This document shows, piece after piece, positions 1 to 7,171 of a DNA stretch of 33,225 nt (its first letter is position 1; every line of letters starts with the position of its first letter). This DNA comes from SIG575 sp045534165. Its GTDB lineage: Bacteria; Bacillota; Clostridia; Oscillospirales; Acutalibacteraceae. Location of the stretch: assembly GCA_045534165.1 (NCBI GenBank), contig JAZSJD010000029.1, positions 1 to 33,225 of the forward strand. Direction: 5' to 3'. A program made the translations under genes and the position numbers. The notes below the pieces were generated by a model. The model was not told the DNA's origin. It saw nothing but the letters and a program-made list of their open reading frames with translations, and ran no database searches.

Positions 1-168
1 CTTTATGCTCACAACTATACAATTAACGTTTCCGTTGGTCAGCAGGTTAAACAAGGCCAGCAGATTGCAATTATGGGAACAACAGGTAACTCAACCGGTG
101 CACACTGCCACTTCGAAATCCGTAATGGTATGTGGGGCACAACAACGGACCCGGCACCTTATATTTAA
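1..168 (+). CDS. M23-family peptidase, C-terminal end (partial)
   Basis: The window opens inside a gene read in frame 1 that stops with TAA at 166-168. The 55 visible residues are the end of a lysostaphin/LytM-type (M23) metallopeptidase domain: a stretch resembling 'V..GQQVKQGQQIAIMGTTGNSTGAH' is followed by HCHFEIR, the conserved HxH motif that supplies a zinc ligand and the general base. The domain ends right after it, so the peptidase domain is C-terminal, as in many cell-wall hydrolases that carry N-terminal LysM, SH3 or coiled-coil regions. Family knowledge predicts cleavage of peptidoglycan cross-links outside the membrane. The N-terminal part, signal peptide and LAS motif partner lie outside the window, so activity and role (growth, division, sporulation) cannot be judged. 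Confidence 0.88.
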   Translation, partial: LYAHNYTINVSVGQQVKQGQQIAIMGTTGNSTGAHCHFEIRNGMWGTTTDPAPYI

Positions 169-173
169 AAAAC

Positions 174-207
174 AAAATCGTGTATCGAAAGATACACGAT
201 TTTTTAT
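174..207. terminator. Bidirectional intrinsic terminator
   Basis: A perfect hairpin has arms AATCGTGTATC (176-186) and GATACACGATT (191-201) with a GAAA loop. It is flanked by A residues on the left and a T-rich run on the right. It sits between the converging peptidase gene and the XRE gene and can stop transcription from both sides. Confidence 0.88.
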
Positions 208-447
208 TTAGTCTATAAGATTTTCTCTGTCAAAAAGGGGAGAATCAAAAAAGTCTTTAATGCTGATTTCAAGCCCCTCACATATTTCGTAAATTATTCT
301 CACTTTCATACTGGGGAAAGCACAATTGATTATAGTACTCAGGGTAGATTGAGGAACACCACTTTTTATGGATAAACTATATTGTGTCATATTTCTCTCT
401 TTGCAAAGTTCTTTTATCCTTTTTGAAATAGCTTCGTTCAGATACAT
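208..447 (-). CDS. Small XRE-family DNA-binding regulator
   Basis: This 79-residue protein is almost entirely one lambda-repressor-type helix-turn-helix (Cro/C1, HTH_3). The pattern RIKELCKERNMTQYSLSIKSGV followed by PQSTLSTII matches helices 1-4, with the recognition helix around residues 32-40, and a short acidic tail follows. There is no sensor or dimerisation domain, so it may act as a dimer through the HTH itself. The ATG is preceded by AGGTAAAAAAT. It starts 20 nt after the stop of the CE15-like esterase and probably shares its transcript from the promoter at 1576-1604. An autoregulatory or locus-specific role is inference; no clear operator was found nearby. Confidence 0.82.
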   Translation of the reverse strand: MYLNEAISKRIKELCKERNMTQYSLSIKSGVPQSTLSTIINCAFPSMKVRIIYEICEGLEISIKDFFDSPLFDRENLID

Positions 448-467
448 ATTTTTTACCTATACTTCGA

Positions 468-1553
468 TTACTTATTCAGGAAATCCATAAGACCGTGCCA
501 ATCATCACGTGAAAAATAGTGTGTTCCCTCACGGTGGCAAAGTCCGATGTTACCCTCATTCAGAAATTTTCCTGTTTTAAGAAAATCATCTTCTTCAAAA
601 ACAAAACCTTTTTTGCCATACAATTCAAAAACTTCACTTGCAGCAACGCAGGATAAAAACTGAAGGTTAGGTCCTGCCCAGACATCCTTTTCAGCAGATG
701 CAATGTGAACTTTTCTCGGTGCAATCAAAGCTAACATATAATGCTGGTCAAAGGGTGTTTCATCATCCTTGCCAACATATTCTTTATATTTTTCGCAGAA
801 CCAGTAGGGGAAATTCTTTGTGATATGACCGATATATTCGTTACCGTCAACTTTACCTCTGTTAAGTGAATCGCCACTGCATCCGGCACAGTTTGAATGT
901 GCACATAAGAAACGTTCATCAACTGCAGCAGTAAGAAGTGCAGTTTTGCCAAGCCTTGAATGACCTGCAACAGTAATTGAATTTTTATCGACTTCATCTC
1001 TTGTCTGGAGAAAGTCCATAACCCGCATTGCAGACCATGCCCACATTGCGATTTTACCCGGGGAAGTAAGTGTTCTTTCTTTACCTTTATAAATTATGCC
1101 TGCAAGACCGTTTGTGAAATCCCCGTCATCGCTTGTGACATCTTTATAGCAGAATGATGCACAGCCGAAACCGTTATCAATAATTTCCTCTGTGGGCATA
1201 TATTCATCAGGCACATTGTTTCTGAAATTGATGTGGATAACAGTTTTGTGTTTTTCGCCTTTTTTAGGGTAAACGTATGTAACAGGGAAAGTGAAATACT
1301 CTCCCATAATTTTTGATGTGATTTCGAGCTTCATAAAATAAGCTTTACCTGCACAATATCTTCTTTCATCAAATTCTTTTATTTCAAATGAAATTTCTTC
1401 AGGCTTTTCAGGGATATAGCCATATTCATTCTCAAGCATAGTGTTCAGCACCAAAGGCCTGATTTTCTCCCAACCTTCAGAAGAAGTGATTTTTTCACCG
1501 TTGATTTCCAAAGGTGAGGGTATATTTAATTTTTCTGACATTTCTTTAATCAT
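468..1553 (-). CDS. CE15-like alpha/beta hydrolase (glucuronoyl esterase family)
   Basis: The 361-residue protein has the nucleophile elbow GHSRLGK (Ser199), the G-x-S-R-x-G-K signature of carbohydrate esterase family 15, whose members cleave ester links between glucuronic acid on xylan and lignin alcohols. A later block around VWAGPNLQFL and the motif REGTHYFS (His345) fit the rest of the catalytic triad. The start chosen, MIKEMSEK, has AAGGGTGATAAAT before it; the reading frame stays open 61 codons further upstream, but that stretch overlaps another gene and a promoter. No signal peptide is present, so unlike classical CE15 enzymes it appears cytosolic and may act on imported oligosaccharide esters, or may be a relative with another substrate. 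It is followed by the XRE gene at 20 nt. Confidence 0.75.
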   Translation of the reverse strand: MIKEMSEKLNIPSPLEINGEKITSSEGWEKIRPLVLNTMLENEYGYIPEKPEEISFEIKEFDERRYCAGKAYFMKLEITSKIMGEYFTFPVTYVYPKKGEKHKTVIHINFRNNVPDEYMPTEEIIDNGFGCASFCYKDVTSDDGDFTNGLAGIIYKGKERTLTSPGKIAMWAWSAMRVMDFLQTRDEVDKNSITVAGHSRLGKTALLTAAVDERFLCAHSNCAGCSGDSLNRGKVDGNEYIGHITKNFPYWFCEKYKEYVGKDDETPFDQHYMLALIAPRKVHIASAEKDVWAGPNLQFLSCVAASEVFELYGKKGFVFEEDDFLKTGKFLNEGNIGLCHREGTHYFSRDDWHGLMDFLNK

Positions 1554-1575
1554 ATTTATCACCCTTTCTAAAATG

Positions 1576-1604
1576 AGTATAAAATGATTGCAGAAGATTG
1601 TCAA
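1576..1604 (-). promoter_or_regulatory. Sigma-A-type promoter for the CE15-like/XRE pair
   Basis: Read on the minus strand, TTGACA (1599-1604) is followed after exactly 17 nt by TATACT (1576-1581). The -35 element overlaps the stop codon of the upstream 56-residue ORF, and the predicted transcript start leaves only about 16 nt before the esterase ATG. This separates the esterase/XRE unit from the spoVAD unit. Confidence 0.72.
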
Positions 1605-1771
1605 TTTATTTTCATAATTTTTTCTCTCTTTTTGTCTTTCAGAATTTTCACAACACAAAAGGCAGAAACGCCGATAATGCAAAGGATAACAAGGTTTCTG
1701 ATTATATTGATAATTTTGAGGATTTTTGCACCGCATTTAAAAGCTGATGCAAGACAAAGCAAATGTTTCAT
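1601..1771 (-). CDS. 56-residue single-pass membrane protein (hypothetical)
   Basis: The ORF begins MKHLLCLASAFKCG and ends at TGA (1601-1603). A hydrophobic segment at about residues 27-43 (LVILCIIGVSAFCVVKI) is flanked by basic residues, followed by a Lys-rich tail (KDKKREKIMK). By the positive-inside rule the C-terminus would be cytosolic. The ATG lies 2 nt after the spoVAD stop and has GAAAGGAATATAAAA before it, so the ribosome binding site is embedded in the end of spoVAD and translation is likely coupled. It does not resemble SpoVAE, which is about twice as long with several membrane segments. Four cysteines in a short protein are notable. I do not recognise a family; function is unknown, but the linkage suggests forespore expression. 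Confidence 0.62.
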   Translation of the reverse strand: MKHLLCLASAFKCGAKILKIINIIRNLVILCIIGVSAFCVVKILKDKKREKIMKIN

Positions 1772-1773
1772 TT

Positions 1774-2772
1774 TTATATTCCTTTCAATAAAATTCCGTG
1801 TGCGATGCCGGGGATTGATTGCCCCTGCATAGTTGAAGTGGGGGAAAGCAAAGCTCCCGTTGCAACAAAAAGGACGTTATTCAGTTCTTTTTCTGTCAGT
1901 TGTCTGTAAATAAGAGAATTTAAAATGCTTGCAGAACAACCGCAACCTGAACCGCCTGCGTGAACATCCTGCTCTTCTCTGTGAAACATCATTTTTCCGC
2001 AATCGTTGTGAACGGATGAAATGTCAATTGAGTGGTCTTTTTTTAACAACTGAATAAGAAGTTCGCTTCCCACAAAACCTAAATCTCCTGTAAGAATCAT
2101 GTCGTAATCTTCAGGTTTTGTTTTTGTTTCTGATAAAAATTCGTATATGGTTTCTGCCGCAGCAGGTGCCATTGCAGCCCCCATATTGTTGGCATCAGTA
2201 ATGCCTAAATCCAGAATTTTTCCGTAAATAATGCTGTCAATTGCAACCTGACCCCCATTTTTTTCCACAATGCAGGCACCTGAAGCTGTGCAGGTGCGCT
2301 GTGCAGTAGGTGTTCTCTGTCCACCATATTCAAGAGGAAAACGGAATTGTTTTTCAGATGAACAGAAGTGTGATGATGTGGCTGCAATTGCTGTTTTTAC
2401 AGCACCGCTTGCAACAAAAACAGATGCAGTTGCAAGGCCTAAAGCCATTGTGGAACAAGCACCGTACATTCCTGCAAAGGGGATAGATAAATCTTTGATG
2501 CCGAAAGTAGAGCCTGTGCATTGGTTTAAAAGGTCACCTGCAAAAAGAATGTCGATTTCGTCATAATCTTTGTCGCTTTTTTCTATTGCCTTTTCGATTG
2601 CTTTTCTTTGCAGAGTGCTTTCGGCTTTTTCCCAGGAATCTTCGCCGAAGAATGCATCATCATATATTTCGTCAAATTCATTTCCGAGAGGGCCTTTTCC
2701 CTCTTCTTTGCCTACGATTGAGGCTGTTGAAGTAATAACAGGAGGATTTTTAAATTTTATAACTCTTTTCAT
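1774..2772 (-). CDS. spoVAD: Stage V sporulation protein AD
   Basis: This 332-residue protein has a thiolase-like fold and the features of SpoVAD: FKNPPVITSTASIVGKEEGKG at the N-terminus, DLLNQCTGSTFG, GMYGACSTMA, SSHFCSSEKQFR, YGGQRTPTAQRT and the Gly/Cys-rich GGSGCGCSA near the C-terminus. Length is normal (about 338 in B. subtilis). SpoVAD is the spore protein that binds dipicolinic acid (DPA) and works with SpoVAC and others to import Ca-DPA into the forespore. An ATG four codons earlier exists, but GGTGAT is correctly spaced only for the start at MKRVIKF. The normal partner spoVAC lies 1.3 kb away beyond an MFS gene on the other strand, and no spoVAE follows. Confidence 0.93.
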   Translation of the reverse strand: MKRVIKFKNPPVITSTASIVGKEEGKGPLGNEFDEIYDDAFFGEDSWEKAESTLQRKAIEKAIEKSDKDYDEIDILFAGDLLNQCTGSTFGIKDLSIPFAGMYGACSTMALGLATASVFVASGAVKTAIAATSSHFCSSEKQFRFPLEYGGQRTPTAQRTCTASGACIVEKNGGQVAIDSIIYGKILDLGITDANNMGAAMAPAAAETIYEFLSETKTKPEDYDMILTGDLGFVGSELLIQLLKKDHSIDISSVHNDCGKMMFHREEQDVHAGGSGCGCSASILNSLIYRQLTEKELNNVLFVATGALLSPTSTMQGQSIPGIAHGILLKGI

Positions 2773-2802
2773 TTTTATCACCATTAATATTATTAGTTTG
2801 TA

Positions 2803-2831
2803 TTTACTTTTTATTATTAAAATGATATTAT
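2803..2831 (+). promoter_or_regulatory. Promoter of the MFS gene
   Basis: TTTACT (2803-2808), 17 nt and TATTAT (2826-2831) sit 31 nt upstream of the permease ATG, in the divergent gap between spoVAD and the permease. The gap has no obvious operator. Confidence 0.5.
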
Positions 2832-2862
2832 AAGAACAGTTGTAAAAAAAGGAGAATGAAAA

Positions 2863-4107
2863 ATGAATTTCAAGAGAACAAAACTTGCGTGTTATTCGAC
2901 ATATCTTTCTATGTCGGCAGTTTTTTGTCTGCCGTCTATGCTGTTTGTGACCTTCAGAGAAACCTACGGCATTTCCTATACTCTTCTCGGAACACTTGTG
3001 TTGACAAATTTCTGCACACAGCTTCTTGTTGACCTGATTTTCACATTTTTCACTAAATATTTCAATGTAAAAACAGTAGTCAGAGTAATGCCTTTAATCA
3101 CCTGTGCAGGTCTTTTGATTTATGCGATTTTCCCCACAATGTTTCCTCAGTATGCCTATGCGGGACTTCTTGTGGGAACAGTTATTTTCTCAATAGCGGC
3201 AGGTCTCAGTGAAGTGCTTCTCAGCCCCGTTATTGCTGCAATTCCTTCCGAAACACCTGAAAAGGATATGAGTATTCTCCATTCTCTTTATGCCTACGGC
3301 GTTGTGTTTGTGGTTGTGGTAAGCACAATTTTCTTTAAGCTTTTCGGTGCTGAAAACTGGATGTATCTTGCAGGCTTCTTCGGACTTCTCTCTATTGTTT
3401 CCTGCGTTCTTTTCTGCACTTCTCCTATGCCTGAAATGAATCTTACACAAGAAAAAAGCAAAGGCAAGGGTTCAAAAAGAGGCTTTGCTATGATGCTTTG
3501 CGTTTTGTGTATTTTTCTCGGCAGTGCAGCAGAAAATTCAATGACAAACTGGATTTCAAGCTACATAGAAAATGCACTCAACATTTCAAAGGCAGTAGGC
3601 GATATTTTAGGTCTTACTCTGTTTGCAGTGCTTCTTGGTGTTGCCAGAACACTTTATGCAAAATACGGTAAAAACATTTCAAATACACTTCTGCTTGGTA
3701 TGATAGGTGCAACAGCCTGTTATCTTATTGCAGCAGTTTCAACGATTCCTGTTCTTTCAATGATTGCTTGTGTGTTTACAGGCTTCTGCACATCAATGCT
3801 CTGGCCCGGCACACTCATTCTTATGGAAGAAAAAATTCCCAATCCCGGTGTGGCAGCATATGCTCTTATGGCAGCGGGCGGAGACTTCGGTGCATCTGTT
3901 TCACCCCAACTTTTAGGTGCAGTTGCAGATAAGGTTGCGGTGAGTAATTTTGCTTCGGAAATGAGTGCAGTGCTTAACATTACACCGGAGCAGGTGGGTA
4001 TGAAAGCAGGTATGCTTGTAGCAATGATTTTCCCGCTGCTCGGAATAGGTCTGTTGATTTTTATAAAAAGATATTTCAAAAAGCAGGATAAATATCGGTT
4101 AAAATAA
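2863..4107 (+). CDS. Major facilitator superfamily permease
   Basis: The 414-residue protein is hydrophobic throughout, with about 12 membrane segments in two halves separated by a basic cytosolic loop near residue 200 (QEKSKGKGSKRG). Sequence such as SPVIAAIPSETPEKDMSILHSLYAYG and the C-half motif GGDFGASVSPQLLGAVADK resemble the FucP/sugar-type MFS group, so a sugar or sugar-acid substrate is possible but not shown. The start has AAAAAAGGAGAATGAAAA before the ATG. The gene lies in the opposite direction to its neighbours: it diverges from spoVAD and its last 9 nt overlap the end of spoVAC tail to tail. It therefore interrupts the usual spoVAC-spoVAD order and looks like an insertion into the sporulation locus. 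Confidence 0.85.
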   Translation: MNFKRTKLACYSTYLSMSAVFCLPSMLFVTFRETYGISYTLLGTLVLTNFCTQLLVDLIFTFFTKYFNVKTVVRVMPLITCAGLLIYAIFPTMFPQYAYAGLLVGTVIFSIAAGLSEVLLSPVIAAIPSETPEKDMSILHSLYAYGVVFVVVVSTIFFKLFGAENWMYLAGFFGLLSIVSCVLFCTSPMPEMNLTQEKSKGKGSKRGFAMMLCVLCIFLGSAAENSMTNWISSYIENALNISKAVGDILGLTLFAVLLGVARTLYAKYGKNISNTLLLGMIGATACYLIAAVSTIPVLSMIACVFTGFCTSMLWPGTLILMEEKIPNPGVAAYALMAAGGDFGASVSPQLLGAVADKVAVSNFASEMSAVLNITPEQVGMKAGMLVAMIFPLLGIGLLIFIKRYFKKQDKYRLK

Positions 4108-4542
4108 TGTTGTTATCCAATAAATCAATCCGTAAACAAATGCGGCTGTGGTTGAATAAAGAATCACAGGTCCTGCAAGCTTGAAAATGTTTGCTGCAGT
4201 ACCAAGAATACTTCCCTCTGTTTTGAATTCCATTGCAGGGGAAACAACTGAATTTGCAAAACCGGTGATAGGTACAATTGTGCCTGCACCGGCTTTTTTT
4301 GCGATTTTATCAAAAATGCCGATACCTGTCAGGATTGCAGTGATAACAATAAGCGTGCAGGAAACAAGAATTTTTGTTTCTTCTTCGTCAAATTTCAGGT
4401 ATTCATAGAGCATCTTCAGACCTTGTCCCAATGAACATATAAGACCGCCGATCCAGAATGCATTGAAACAATTTTTCAAAACAGGTGATGGAGGAGATGC
4501 TTTTTTGGTCATTTTATCGTATTGATTTTTATCTGTTGCCAT
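4099..4542 (-). CDS. spoVAC: Stage V sporulation protein AC
   Basis: The 147-residue protein matches SpoVAC in length and motifs: the leader KKASPPSP, FWIGGLICSLGQGL, GIGIFDKIAKKAGAGTIVPITGFANSVVSPAMEFKTEG and a final KLAGPVILYSTT...GLIYWI. Four to five membrane segments are predicted. In B. subtilis SpoVAC is an inner forespore membrane protein with mechanosensitive channel behaviour, needed for DPA uptake and for release during germination. A perfect GGAGGT lies 6 nt before the ATG. It converges on the MFS gene with a 9-nt overlap. I could not point to a clear sigma-G promoter upstream; the usual sporulation control is assumed from the family. Confidence 0.93.
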   Translation of the reverse strand: MATDKNQYDKMTKKASPPSPVLKNCFNAFWIGGLICSLGQGLKMLYEYLKFDEEETKILVSCTLIVITAILTGIGIFDKIAKKAGAGTIVPITGFANSVVSPAMEFKTEGSILGTAANIFKLAGPVILYSTTAAFVYGLIYWITTLF

Positions 4543-4629
4543 AAAAACCTCCGTATAATTTTATTTTTTATATTTTGCTCCTGAAGGCAAAAAATAACCT
4601 GAAAAACTGAATAAATTTATTGCAAAATA

Positions 4630-4658
4630 TTGCCTTTTCAAATAAATTTTGATATGAT
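4630..4658 (+). promoter_or_regulatory. Promoter of the binding protein/minimal SUF operon
   Basis: TTGCCT (4630-4635), a 17-nt spacer and TATGAT (4653-4658) lie about 60 nt upstream of the first gene of a five-gene codirectional run (4718-9764). No other promoter was seen inside the run, where all gaps are 14 nt or less. Confidence 0.6.
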
Positions 4659-4717
4659 ATATAATGAAATAAAATAGGCGGAAAATTCATTTTTTTATCA
4701 TAAAAAAGGATGTTTAT

Positions 4718-6418
4718 ATGAGCGAAGTAATCAAAGCATTAGAAAAATTTCGCACTCTGTTACAGAAAAATAAAAGGTTCAGGATAATAGTAATTGCTTT
4801 CGGGCTTATAGTTTCAATTCTGTTTGCAAGCATTTTTTCTTTCTTTATGGTCCGTTTTGAATCATTGGGGAAAATAACTGCGGCAATCAGCATTGAACCG
4901 GAAAAACTTGACCCGACTTTCTGTTCTGACCCTGAAACGGAAACAGTGCTTGTCAACCTTTTTGAAGGGCTTATGCGTGTTGACGAAAATGGTGAAGCTG
5001 TAAAGGCGGCAGCAAGTGACTATACTGTAAGTGCAGACGGAAAAACTTATACTTTTACAATTTCTCCTGATGCAAAATGGAGTGACGGTACAGCAGTTGA
5101 AGCATCTGACTTTGTTTATGCATGGCAAAGAACTGCAAACCCCTATAACGCTTCAGCATATTCCTATATGTTTGAAAATATAGCAGGTTACGACAAAGTG
5201 CTTGAAGATTTTGAAAAAGAACAACGCAAGGAAACAGATGCAGAGGGCAACTACATTGTAATGCAGATGTCTGACCTTGCAGTAAAAGCAAAAGATTCAA
5301 GAACACTTGTTGTAACGCTGAAAGAAAAGGATTCTTCTTTCCTCCACAAATGTGCAAGGGCGGCTTTCTTCCCCTTGTGTGAAGATAAAGTCAGACCATA
5401 CACAAGAATATGGAGCACAGACCCTGAATTGTTTGTAAGCAATGGTGCCTTTGTCCTTTCAGCCTGGACAGGTGGAAAATATGTTGAGCTTACTAAAAAT
5501 GAACATTTCAGAAATAAAGATAACGTTGAAGTGAAAACACTTAAATTCTTTTTTGTTTCTGACGGTAAAGAAGCTGTGAAAATGTTTGATGATTCAGATG
5601 TTTTGTTCACAGATGTTCTGCCTGAAAACAATCTTGAAAAAACAGCAAAGAAAAGACAATATAATTCTTATGAAAATTTAGGAACATATTTCCTTTATTT
5701 CAACCTGGCAGAGCATCCTTTTGATGATGCACGTGTAAGAAAAGCTCTTACCCTTGCCATTGACCGCCAAGAATTGGTGAAGAAAACTGCTTCTGCAAGA
5801 GGTGTGCCTGCATCAGCACTTATTTCTGACGGATTTTCTTCTTTCAGGCAGGCAGGTGAAGATTTCTTCAGCACCACTGATAACGAAGAAAACATAAAAA
5901 AAGCAAAACAACTCCTTAAAGAAGCAGGCTATGAAAACGGAAAAGGTTTCCCGAAATTCGAATATCTTTACAACGATAATATTTTCAACAAAGAAACTGC
6001 TGAAATATTACAGCAGATGTGGAAAGATAATCTGGGAATAAACTGCACACTCAAAAGTGTAAGCTGGTCCAAGCTTGATGAATTGAGAAACCACGGAAAC
6101 TTTACCGTTGCAAAAGGTGGTTTGTTAGCACCTTATAATGATGTAGGATTTATGCTGAATAACTTTACATCAGAAAATAATTCCGGCGGTTTTAATGATG
6201 AGCAATATGATAAGCTGGTTAAAAACGTAATGAACAGCCAGGGTGAAAACAAAATTTCCTATGCACGTAAAGCGGAAAAAATCCTTATGGATAATTGGGT
6301 TATCTGCCCGCTTTACTACTATGCAGACGGTTATCTTGCCTCAGGCAGGGTTGATGGTTTATATGTGACAAATTACGGTATTGCATATTTTATGTATGCC
6401 GATGTGAATGTATTTTAA
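4718..6418 (+). CDS. Membrane-anchored peptide/oligopeptide-binding protein (SBP family 5)
   Basis: The 566-residue protein is a cluster C (OppA/DppA-type, SBP_bac_5) solute-binding protein. It shows the family opening ITAAISIEPEKLDPTFCSDPETETVLVNLFEGLMR, the WSDGTAVEASDFVYAWQRT block, and the hinge-region motif FDDARVRKALTLAIDRQELVKK. Instead of a lipobox it has a basic N-terminus and one uncleaved-looking membrane segment at about residues 22-44, so it is probably anchored by that helix with the binding domain outside. No opp permease or ATPase genes are nearby; instead, the minimal SUF genes follow at 14 nt. It may serve a distant permease, bind a peptide as a sensor, or have another ligand. 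The ATG is preceded by AAAAAGGATG. Confidence 0.86.
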   Translation: MSEVIKALEKFRTLLQKNKRFRIIVIAFGLIVSILFASIFSFFMVRFESLGKITAAISIEPEKLDPTFCSDPETETVLVNLFEGLMRVDENGEAVKAAASDYTVSADGKTYTFTISPDAKWSDGTAVEASDFVYAWQRTANPYNASAYSYMFENIAGYDKVLEDFEKEQRKETDAEGNYIVMQMSDLAVKAKDSRTLVVTLKEKDSSFLHKCARAAFFPLCEDKVRPYTRIWSTDPELFVSNGAFVLSAWTGGKYVELTKNEHFRNKDNVEVKTLKFFFVSDGKEAVKMFDDSDVLFTDVLPENNLEKTAKKRQYNSYENLGTYFLYFNLAEHPFDDARVRKALTLAIDRQELVKKTASARGVPASALISDGFSSFRQAGEDFFSTTDNEENIKKAKQLLKEAGYENGKGFPKFEYLYNDNIFNKETAEILQQMWKDNLGINCTLKSVSWSKLDELRNHGNFTVAKGGLLAPYNDVGFMLNNFTSENNSGGFNDEQYDKLVKNVMNSQGENKISYARKAEKILMDNWVICPLYYYADGYLASGRVDGLYVTNYGIAYFMYADVNVF

Positions 6419-6432
6419 AGGAATGGTAAAAA

Positions 6433-7158
6433 ATGCTTGAATTAAAAAATGTATCTTTCCATGTTGAGGGAGCAAAAGAAACACTTGAAATTATTGATAA
6501 CATAAATTTAACAATCAAGGACGATGAATTTGTTGTTATAACAGGTCCTAACGGTGGCGGTAAATCTACCCTTGCAAAGCTTATTATGGGTATTGAAAAA
6601 CCAACATCAGGTCAGATTATTTTCAACGGAATTGATATCACAGATATGTCAATCACAGAACGTGCAAAATTAGGTTTAGGTTATGCTTTCCAGCAACCTC
6701 CCAGATTCAAAGGCATTACTGTAAGAAGACTTCTCAGCCTTGCTCATGGTAGCGAACTTCCTGAAGATTTGTGCTGTTCTTACCTTACAAATGTAGGTCT
6801 CTGTTCAAAGGAATATTTAAACAGAGAAGTGGATGCATCTCTTTCAGGCGGTGAAGTTAAACGTGTTGAAATTGCATCTATTATGGCAAGAGAACTGAAA
6901 GTTGCAATTTTTGATGAACCTGAAGCGGGTATTGACTTGTGGAGCTTCACAATGTTGGTTGAAACATTCAAGGTGATGAAAAACAAACGTAACCAGGCAA
7001 TTGTTCTTATTTCCCATCAGGAAAGAATTATGTCTGTTGCAGATAAAATTATTGTAATTGCAAACGGAAAAATCAGAGAAGAAGGTTCTCGTGACGAAGT
7101 GTTCCCAAGACTTCTCGGCGAATTTGACGGTGGATGCAATTTCAGAAACCAGGCATAA
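6433..7158 (+). CDS. sufC: SufC-type ABC ATPase of a minimal SUF (SMS) system
   Basis: This 241-residue ATPase has Walker A GPNGGGKST, Q-loop FQQPPRFKG, signature LSGGEVKRVEIAS, Walker B VAIFDEPEAGID and the switch His in LISHQER. The FDEPEAGID and SLSGGEVKR forms and the lack of membrane partners are typical of SufC, a cytosolic ATPase whose dimer drives conformational change of the SufBD scaffold during Fe-S cluster assembly. It is shorter than many SufC proteins and pairs with a single short SufB-like gene 13 nt downstream, the arrangement described as the SUF minimal system (SmsCB), common in anaerobic archaea and Clostridia. No cysteine desulfurase or SufU gene is present in the window, so the sulfur donor must be encoded elsewhere or be sulfide. 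Confidence 0.9.
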   Translation: MLELKNVSFHVEGAKETLEIIDNINLTIKDDEFVVITGPNGGGKSTLAKLIMGIEKPTSGQIIFNGIDITDMSITERAKLGLGYAFQQPPRFKGITVRRLLSLAHGSELPEDLCCSYLTNVGLCSKEYLNREVDASLSGGEVKRVEIASIMARELKVAIFDEPEAGIDLWSFTMLVETFKVMKNKRNQAIVLISHQERIMSVADKIIVIANGKIREEGSRDEVFPRLLGEFDGGCNFRNQA

Positions 7159-7171
7159 GGAGTGAGAACAG

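Noticed and set aside
5..211. A 68-codon frame at the left edge on the plus strand
   Set aside because: It is out of frame with the clear M23 peptidase coding sequence that ends at 168.
468..1736. The longer 422-codon start for the CE15-like gene
   Set aside because: The extra 61 codons cover the 56-residue ORF and a consensus promoter; AAGGGTG is placed for the start at 1553.
1601..1771. Reading the 56-residue membrane protein as a remnant of SpoVAE
   Set aside because: It lacks the SpoVAE motifs and the several membrane segments expected; only position is similar.
4718..6418. A complete oligopeptide ABC transporter at this locus
   Set aside because: Only the binding protein is present; the following ATPase is SufC-type and no permease genes exist nearby.
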